The translations under genes and the position numbers were made by a program. Of a stretch of 64,000 bases of DNA, positions 56,701 through 64,000 are shown piece by piece. Source of the DNA: Zopfochytrium polystomum (taxonomy: Eukaryota > Chytridiomycota > Chytridiomycetes > Chytridiales > Chytridiaceae). The stretch's first letter is position 1. Every line of letters starts with the position of its first letter. Under the pieces are notes generated by a model. It was not told the DNA's origin. It saw nothing but the letters and a program-made list of their open reading frames with translations, and ran no database searches. The stretch is from the NCBI GenBank assembly GCA_025765615.1, contig JAIVFJ010000005.1:558001-622000 (forward strand). The letters are read 5' to 3'.

Positions 56701-58079
56701 GCTCCGCAGAGCGAGGTAACTTCGGATCAATTACCAGCGGTGGCAGAATCCGGGGTGGGCGACCCGCATTCGTTTGATAACGTAGACCTACCTTCGGAAG
56801 CCGTGCCCACTGTGGAATTGCGATCGAGCTTCGATCTTCCTCCCCAGGACGGCGTTGATTCACAACCGGATGATGTTGATGCTCTGAAGGCGGCTCTTCG
56901 ACGCGAGGCTGTCAAACTCCAGGCTCTCAAGACTCAACTTGCTACCCTGTCGAACCGAGTGAAGGCAGCAGAGTTGGAGGCGGCTCAGGCCAAGTCACAG
57001 GTTGTACAGAAAGACCGCGAGATTGCGAGCCGTGAGGAGACTTTGGTTGCCCTTCGCAAGCAGGTGGCAGAAGAGGAGGAGAAGAAGAACAAAAGCATCC
57101 AGCTGCTAAGAAACACAAAGGCTCGGATACTGAAGCTCGAGGAGACCCTGCAGACCCGCGACTCCGAAATCGCGGCGGCCCGAGCGGAACTAGACCAGAA
57201 TCGAGCGTCCGCTGCTGCTACCTTGCGTGACCGTGAAATTCAAATGACGAGCCTCACTCGCCAAGTGGAGGACATGGCACTGCGACTCCGATCTCAGAAA
57301 GAGGAGGTTGTTGAGCTGGAGCGCCGCCGAGGGGAGCGAGATGCAGAGTACGAGGCTTTGAACTGGAAACTGCAAGATTTGAACGTCCAACACACCGCGC
57401 TGAAAACCGAACGGGATTCTCTTAGAGATCAGGACGAAAAGCGAAGGTACATGAGAATGCCGCCTGCTCCTTTTTTCTTGTCGTATTTTGCTATCCATAA
57501 TGACTGAACAAACAACATTTTGGTCATTCAGAGCAGAATTGGAGAGTATCCGATCTCTTTTGGCAACGCAAGCTTCTCAGCTTGCCGTCTGGCCTGCGCG
57601 GTCCGCTGAACTAGAGCAGCGCATCGCAACGCTGGACGGCGAGCTTGAGACTTCCAAGCGTCTGTTCGAAACCAAGTCCATCGAAGCAGAGGCCTTGAAG
57701 TTCAAAGTTTCGGAACTCGAGCGGTCAATGTACGAGACGGAAGTATCGGCTGGAACCCAAGCCGGCGACTTGGAGGCGTTGCGGAGAGACATTGATCGCC
57801 TCAAGAAGGAGCTTGCGGCGGCCTTGAAGGATCTGCGAACAAAGGAAGGCGTTGCGACCGACCTGTCCAAACGACTTGAAGCAGCTTCTTCCTCGCTGCA
57901 TGACAAGGAATCGCACATTGCGCAACTTTCGAACGACGCGGCGGCGCTGCGCGAACAGCTGGTTCAGGTGCAGAAAAATGCAGAGGCGGAAAGGAAGCAG
58001 CTGGAGTTGGAGGAAGTAAGTGACCCAGCGCACCTATTTTTTTCTTTCCCTCTATCTGGCAATCAAGTAACCCACCTCG

Positions 58080-58110
<31 letters not shown>

Positions 58111-59024
58111 CTCTCTCAACAGGCGGCGTGGAAGCAGCGCATCGCGGTGTCGGAGCGGAGCAAGCGGGAAGCAGTCGAGAAGCTGAAGGAAAAGGAGCTC
58201 TTGTTTCAAGAAACATCGCAGCGGGAGACGCAGCTTGCCAAACTCAACAAGGTTTATTTGTTTTCTATCACTTTGTTTTGGTTTCGCTTACGTCTACGTT
58301 GGGGGCCACCAGACACTGAAAGACGAAGTCCGCAAGCTATCGCGCGCCGTCGGCGTTCCGACGCCCGTCACGACGCCCCCCGTCACGTCTCGCCCGTCTG
58401 TCATCGACGAGCGCGACCTCGTCGCCGCCAACGCTGGGGCGGCCCCCTCCTCGTCCGGCCTCTCCTCCTCCAGCTCCTCTTCGTCCTCCGCCCTCCAGCA
58501 ACAACAACCACACCCCTCATTTGCTCCCGCCATCCCTTCGTCGCTAGCTCTGTCTCTGTCAAACTCCTCCTCCTCATCGTCATTCCCTTCCTCGTCGCCG
58601 CCGGCGTCGCCAAGCACCTCATCATTCCCCTCTTCCTCCTCCTCCGCCCCCACCGCCGTCGGGTCGAGTACGGCGGCGGCCGTCGCGAACCACTACGGGT
58701 CGCGCGCCCCTTCGCTCTCGTCGGAGAGGCCCGGCTCGCCGACGAGGAGCGAGGCGCGGTGGGCGGGCTCGCCGCCGATCGGCGACCAGGAACTGAGTTT
58801 AGAATACTTGCGGAACGTGTTTGTAAAATTCGTCGAGTCCAACAAGACCAAAAAGGTAAGGGGGAGGGAGGGGTAGCAGTTCCGCATGCTATTCATGTTA
58901 ACCCCTCATCTTCTTTGCACCCCCGCCCCCTTCTTTCACGATGCAGTCCCAAATGATGCCAGCGCTGGCGATGCTTTTGAAGCTGTCCCCGGAGGAATCA
59001 AGGCGGATACAGCGGCATCTTTGA
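53725..59024 (+). CDS. GRIP-domain golgin
   Basis: Nine exons (53725-54367, 54429-54580, 54630-54758, 54807-55061, 55138-57446, 57532-58015, 58123-58251, 58313-58855, 58947-59024) give 1573 aa. It starts MFSTLQSRLNKAVSASRDSF, a possible amphipathic N-terminal helix. Most of residues ~220-1400 is heptad coiled coil. The C-terminus is a GRIP domain: SLEYLRNVFVKFVESNKTKK spliced to MMPALAMLLKLSPEESRRI. It keeps the Tyr needed for binding Arl1 at the trans-Golgi. Such proteins tether vesicles, as yeast Imh1 or golgin-245 do. The donor of exon 4 is ambiguous (55055 or 55061, both phase 0). A Ser-rich linker precedes the GRIP domain. The short gaps on both sides (210 and 154 bp) contain AT-rich DNA and a T run at about 59097-59117. 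Confidence 0.88.
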
Positions 59025-59178
59025 GAGGGAAAATCAAAAAACAGAAGGGAGAGAGTGTGTGAAACACGGAGTTGCCCAAAAATTTAATTGTGTGTTTTTT
59101 TTTTTTTTTTTTTTTTTGTGTTTTTTGTTTCTTTGTTTAACTCACTATGTTATTGTTGAAGCGTTTTGTTTGAGCGTT

Positions 59179-61663
59179 TTACAGGTGGAAGCCCCATTTG
59201 TAGTCCTTGGATCGCTTGTACCCAAACTTTTCAATGAATGCGTCCGTTCCGGGTGGTCCGCGAGAACCAAACTTGTACGGGGCAGGTCGAATCTGCTCCT
59301 TCTCAATCTTGTGGAGCAGCGGAGTGAAGATCTTCCACGCGGCGTCGAGCTTGAAACCCCATGCAAAACCCGATGCGGAAAAAAGTTAAGACAAACCCCG
59401 TTCGGGATCAGAAGGGGTAGCGAGAGAGAGAAATGCGTTTTTCAGTTACCTCGTCGTCCCGAACAAAATTGCTCTTGTCTTCGCGCAGTACATCCAGAAT
59501 GAGAGACTCGTACGCGTCGGGAATTTTAACGTCCCGGTAGCGCGTCGAGTAGGAAAGGTCCAACTCCGACATCACAGGTAGATTGCTGAGGCCGGCTGGA
59601 GGTATTTTTTTGTAAAAGAAAAAAAAAATAAATAAAAAACATAAAGTTGGATTTTTTGGAGTGAGCGAACGGGCTGCAAAACAAATCTCACGTTCTTTAC
59701 TGCACAGCTTGATGTACAACGCCTCGTTGGGTTGCACTCGGATGACTAGTTCGTTGCGGCCAATGTTGTCGTACAAGCTGCCCGCGACATCTCGGAACTG
59801 GATGCGGATCTCGGCCTTGGCTTCGTTCAGTGCTGTGTCCCCCGAAATTTTTTTTTTTTGGTTTCAGATGTTTGTTTTCGTGTCTTCTCCACTGCGTTCG
59901 CTTTCAACCGAACTCACCCTTTCCACACTTGAGAATGAACGGGACGCCTTCGGGAAGGGAAAGGGAGATTGTCATGAAACATTGAAAGAGACATCAGCGA
60001 GTGTCATGCTCCCACCTTCCCACCGCTCGCTGCTGATAAACAGAGCTGCGGCAGCGTAAGTCGCCGTTAGGGAGCCTCTGGGAACTGTCGGGTCGTCAAT
60101 GTATCCAGCCTCCGTATGGTCGTCGTTGGCAACGTATTGGCCAAGGAGGACGTTTTCCATCTTGATGGGTTGGACCTGGCGAAGAACCTTGACCTGTTCA
60201 AACGAAATCAGTTACTTTCACTTTAGGAAAGCAAAATGAGGCACTTCATCGCACACAAGTTCCAACCTTCTCGTTCCGGATATCTTCAGCATCGAGAGAA
60301 AGGGGTCGCTCCATGGCGACAACTGTAAGGATTTGCAGCAAGTGGTTTTGCATGACCTTATACGTAAATCGAGGTTGGGTTCGCCGCCTGTTAACATCAT
60401 CTTAACCAGCAACGAGGTGATCTCACGTCGCGAATGATTCCGAATTCGTCAAAGTACCCGCCGCGACCCTCTGTCCCAATCTTTTCCTTGAAAGTAATTT
60501 GAACGTTGCTGATGTAGTTCCGGTTCCAGATCGCGCCAAAGAAGAGGTTCGCGAACCTTTGGCAGGAAACAAACATCAATATTCGCCGATGTGCGGAGCG
60601 GCCGGAGTCCACTCACCTGAACACCATTATGCTCTTCACCATCTCCTTGCCGAGATAATGATCGATACGGAAGATCTGCGATGAAAAAAGGGCGTCTGAG
60701 CATTGGCAACGAAATGTCCAAATGCTGCTGAATCCACCTCACCTCATCTTCTGACCAGTCCGTTCCCAAGGCGACCGACAGTTCTTTCGACGAGTCATAA
60801 TCCTTGCCAAACGGTTTCTCAACGATGAGTCGATTTGCGCCCGAGTTCGAGTACACTTTCGCCTTCAAACCCCTTGAAGCTGGAATGAAGACGGACGGCG
60901 GCAGCGCCATGTAGAAGATTCGGTGCCGTCTGGCGGCCCCAGGCACCTCCACTGCAGAAACAAACTCGTTCAACCTCTCAAACGATGCCATATCGTCGTA
61001 TTTTCCGCTAACGTAGGTACACCTGGCCAGGAAAGAGGGCAGCAAGCCGCGCTCAGTTTCGGATGCGAACTTGATTTTGCTGGATATGCGCGCATGGAAG
61101 TCCGGGAGAGCAATGGCCGACCGGGAATATCCAACAATCTGACAGTTTTTCGGGAGGAAGCCGTTCTTGAACAGACCGAATAGTGCTGGATACGTCTTCT
61201 TGAAGGCCAAATCGCCTGGGGCGAGGTCGATCGGTGACTAACAGTTCAAGGAAACGGAGGCGCATGGGACCTACCGGACGCGCCAAGGACTATGGGCGAG
61301 AGTTGGGAGAGGGGTAATCGTTGAGGTGGGAGTGGAGGATTGTTGGGGTCTCAGTGAGTTGAAGACTCGTTGCTGTCTTACCCATTCACGTGAAAAGCTC
61401 ACCGATGATGACAGTGTTGTCGTCAGAGGCAACGGTGGCGTCAGTCTCTTCGACCGCCTGCTCGAACACGAAATCTGTGGAAGAGATTTTCAAAATTACA
61501 CTGGTGGATTCGGTGGATTCCTGAGAGGAGAAATGCTGCTGCTGCTGCAGTCACACGTACATCTGATGATTCGAGCAAAGGATGACTTGACAACCTTGAG
61601 CACGGCGCGAGCTTTCCTGCGTAAGTTCGGTCCGAATGAGCGACAACTAAGAATGTTTGCCAT
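59179..61663 (-). CDS. ZWF1: Glucose-6-phosphate 1-dehydrogenase
   Basis: Twelve exons: 61663-61561, 61474-61403, 61289-61275 (15 nt), 61215-60743, 60675-60617, 60556-60427, 60356-60267, 60193-60016, 59947-59918 (30 nt), 59832-59692, 59595-59450, 59349-59179; about 535 aa. It oxidises glucose-6-phosphate with NADP+, feeding the pentose phosphate pathway with NADPH. The NADP motif ([20 protein letters not shown]) is assembled from three exons through the 15-nt microexon. The catalytic motif is intact ([20 protein letters not shown]), as are [26 protein letters not shown] and SELDLSY. The first exon ([14 protein letters not shown]...) is inferred only from phase and splice signals, so the start is uncertain; the rest is firm. 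It shares a 154-bp convergent gap with the golgin. Confidence 0.93.
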
Positions 61664-62105
61664 TCACACGCAACACGCACACAAACACACACACGCTCTC
61701 CCTCTCTTCTCTCTATCTCTCTCAACCGAATGAAGTAGAAGAAAAGCAGCAGTTCGCTCTTACGTCTCGGCCTCTCTCCAGCGCTCGCCCTTGTCGCTGC
61801 CGTCTGCCGCAGCAGCACCGGCGGCGGCGCGTCTTCTCTGAAACATTTTTGGCAGCGGCGGTGCGGTGACGTACCCCCCAAAATCAAAAAAGAAACAAAT
61901 AAACAAAAAAAAAAAAAGAAGGCAAGAAACAACCAAAACCATGAAAAGGGAACCTGACTGGACATCAACAAAACGAACAAAAACAAAACAATGGGAAAAT
62001 TATACGAAAAATGAGAAAAACCCATAAAAAAAAAAAACACAACAATAAAAAAAAAAAAAATAGGGGAACCAACAAGGAGACAACACCCCGCACAGCACAG
62101 GGCAG
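61664..62105. other. G6PD promoter / NSE4 3' flank
   Basis: Contains CA and CT repeats near 61680-61720 and several A runs between 61890 and 62065. No gene was seen. Confidence 0.45.
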
Positions 62106-63602
62106 TCACCCGTACCACTGCGTCCGGTTGGAACCTCCTGTTGCCGCCGCCACTGCACCCGCCTTTGACCGCGTTGGGATGATTGGCTTGGTGATTTGGT
62201 ACGCGTCGATCAGATCCTGTGCAGCCACATCACACAGCACGGGAAGGTTTAGTGCTGAAAATCAAATAAAAAAAAGGAGAGAGAGAGAGAGCGAGAGCGC
62301 TCGGAAAAAAGCATGTGCACTAACTCTCCACATCGCCTTCGTCAGTTCCACCACAAACTGTCGCTTTACAACAGCCTCGCCCTCTCCTTCTTCCGCGTCG
62401 TCCTTGCGACCTGTCGTTGCAGAGTTTCATGTCAGAAATCGAGAACCACCGCTAAGCTGTCACCGCACTTATAAGAGGTTGTCCATCAGAGCCATCATAG
62501 ATAACAACGGTCCCATCGCGAACGAGAAAGCTCAAGTAAAACAGGTTTTCAACCGTTTGGCTGAACGACTCCGGGTTGACGAAAAAATGGAATAAATTCA
62601 CTGGTCCGTGCTGCTTCAGCAACTTTGCGATTTTCTGTACGGTTTTCGACGTTTCGTTTTCAGCCTTCACAATGTCGCTCTCCTTGAGCTAAACGTTTCC
62701 AGCGTCAGACAAAGATGGCAAAACAGGATCGAAGTGGGAAATATGATTACCTCTTGGGGCTTCCGAAGTTGGTCTTTGTCCTTTTCAAGGCGCTGCACAA
62801 CCCGCTTGACCTCTTTTCGAGCCTTCGGCTCAACGGCAAGTGGTCCGAGCCTGATGCAGAGCGGTTACATCTGAAACCGGCTCCAATGGGACTTACATGA
62901 AGTCGCTCGTTGGGGCCCGTAACATGTACTTGGAGGCAATGTCTCCGATTGTCGCCCAGGCAACATCGCTCCTATCGCCTTGCCCACGTTGTGATAAATT
63001 CGGGATCGGCCGATCATTCTGCTTGACGTCTGCTAGCTTTTGGATAAAGTCGTCGATGTCGAATGACTTTCCTGCCAACTTCATTTTCTTCACTTTTTCG
63101 ATGCCAAGCTCCGCAGTTTGCACAATGACCTTTGAGTCAAGGGCAGCTTCTTGGGTGGATATAACTAAACACCACACACACAGAAAAAAGGGTCGTTAGT
63201 TTGGGTCTTTCGGATGCACCACTGTTAGCCAATCACCCTGTTTGAAGAGCTCGTTGGAGCGCTCCAGAATTTCCGCAAGTCCATTAGATTCGCTTTTAAG
63301 ATACTCCAGCTTATTCTCTGGTTGGACGCATTTGAAGAGTCGCATGATTTGTTGGCGAATTGATCAAGAAGTTGTGAATCAGTCTTCAGGTGCGGGGTAC
63401 CTTCAAGTGCTGTTTGTAATGCGCGGTATTCCTTCCTTAGTACTCTCGCCTCCTCGATCGACTGCGTCCGACTCAGCATTTCTGTAACTTCGTTGTCGTC
63501 CACCATGGCGTTCTTGTCGAGGCCATTCTCGTCGCCGGAACTGTCGTCGTCGCGGTCTCGGTCTTGCTGTGAGGCCCGTGCATCCGGTCGTTTTGGCGGC
63601 AT
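62106..63602 (-). CDS. NSE4: NSE4, kleisin subunit of the SMC5/6 complex
   Basis: Seven exons (63602-63401, 63317-63237, 63164-62897, 62850-62751, 62688-62469, 62410-62325, 62216-62106) give 355 aa. Nse4 bridges the Smc5 and Smc6 heads with Nse1 and Nse3 in DNA repair. Recognised blocks in order are EARVLRKEYRALQTALEG, LAEILERSNELFKQ/VISTQ, EAALDSKVIVQTAELGIEKV and KSFDIDDFIQKLAD, then DFM/LGPLAVEPKARKEVKR. The C-terminal winged-helix-like part follows: HGPVNLFHFFVNPESFSQTV, LVRDGTVVIYDGSDGQPLI, QFVVELTKAMWR/DLIDAY. The end is SNRTQWYG. The N-terminal 45 residues are acidic and disordered, as is usual. Every junction keeps frame and family order. The start ATG faces the p23 gene across a short divergent promoter. 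Confidence 0.92.
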
Positions 63603-63896
63603 GGTCCGAACGGCCCTGCTGACACGGACGGACAGACACGTGACCAAGTGTGTGTGGAACTGTTTGGAAAAGGTGGGGGCAACAAAAGGAATGGAAAGGA
63701 AAGAACAGAGAAAATCTGACACAAGCAGCGATGATGTCGGCGTCTCAGGCTCAGTGAGTGCTCTTCGCCGCTGCCCCCGAGCCTCCTAGCGCGTCCTGCT
63801 CGATGGGACGCGACCACAGTCCGCCGTCCCACACCGCCGCACCTGCGAAACTCTCCTTTGCTCCAATGTCTGCGCCCATCTGACCACTCCACACAG
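63603..63896. promoter_or_regulatory. Divergent promoter, NSE4 / p23
   Basis: 294 bp between NSE4 and the first clear p23 exon. It probably also holds the p23 first exon and intron. Confidence 0.4.
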
Positions 63897-64000
63897 ACCA
63901 ATCGTTAGCCCCGAGCTTCTTTGGGCCCAGCGTGACAATGAAATCTACTTGACCATCAACGTGTCGGACGTGGTGGACCCGAAGATTGAACTGAAACCCG
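63897..64000 (+). CDS. p23/Sba1-type Hsp90 co-chaperone, 3' end outside window
   Basis: After acceptor CACACAG at 63896 the frame reads PIVSPELLWAQRDNEIYLTI and then NVSDVVDPKIELKP to the window edge. This is the start of a CS domain with the WAQR motif typical of fungal Sba1/Wos2 proteins, which bind the closed ATP state of Hsp90. The upstream exon is unresolved: a start at ATG 63803 with a weak donor GTCCCA at 63826 would keep the frame, but other solutions are possible. Only the first ~34 residues are visible. Confidence 0.75.

Overview
The window is nuclear DNA of a fungus, most likely a zoosporic (chytrid-like) one. Short GT-AG introns of about 45-500 nt interrupt most genes. Recognisable genes are fungal-type: a Zn(II)2Cys6 factor, a GCN4-like bZIP, CDC24 with a PB1 tail, a GRIP golgin and a CBS-PB1 protein. 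A three-repeat doublecortin gene points to a lineage that still builds a flagellum or comparable microtubule arrays. Coding DNA is GC-rich and encodes many Ala/Gly/Ser/Pro/Gln homopolymers; intergenic DNA carries long CT, GT, CA and TCTG microsatellites and poly-A/T runs. No tRNA, rRNA, CRISPR or bacterial-type operon was seen.

Layout. 1-6.7 kb: 3' part of a Zn2Cys6 transcription factor (+), an OsmC-family protein (-) and the peroxisomal import receptor PEX5 (-). 7.4-8.5 kb: a truncated Ty1/copia relic. 9.7-11.8 kb: GCN4-like bZIP factor (+). 12.6-12.8 kb: Tc1/mariner relic. 13.0-15.0 kb: GH5-like mannanase with a one-base frameshift (+). 15.3-17.5 kb: arrestin-like protein (-). 17.7-27.4 kb: a gene-poor repeat block with a MITE-like element, a piggyBac relic carrying a perfect 38-bp palindrome, and a second copia copy in opposite orientation interrupted by a solo-LTR-like insert. 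27.5-31.4 kb: CDC24 (-). 32.2-33.1 kb: ribosomal protein uS13/RPS18 (-). 33.7-36.3 kb: single-pass membrane protein with a C-terminal SH3 (+). 37.2-40.6 kb: triple doublecortin protein (-). 41.6-44.1 kb: coiled-coil protein with a CC1-box-like motif (+). 44.6-47.6 kb: four-CBS, PB1, tail-anchored protein (+). 47.8-51.2 kb: PPR protein (-). 52.2-53.5 kb: SIS1-type Hsp40 (+). 53.7-59.0 kb: GRIP golgin (+). 59.2-61.7 kb: glucose-6-phosphate dehydrogenase (-). 62.1-63.6 kb: SMC5/6 subunit NSE4 (-). 63.9 kb to the end: start of a p23/Sba1 co-chaperone (+).

The genes are ordinary eukaryotic neighbours rather than one operon-like system. Functional themes recur: cytoskeleton and polarity (CDC24, doublecortin protein, CC1-box coiled coil, golgin), chaperones (SIS1 with a heat-shock element upstream, p23) and redox/peroxisome functions (OsmC, PEX5, G6PD). 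Exon structures were assembled by hand from splice signals, reading phase and family conservation; all gene spans include introns. The most distinctive observation is that each of the three doublecortin repeats is split by a phase-0 intron at the same position.
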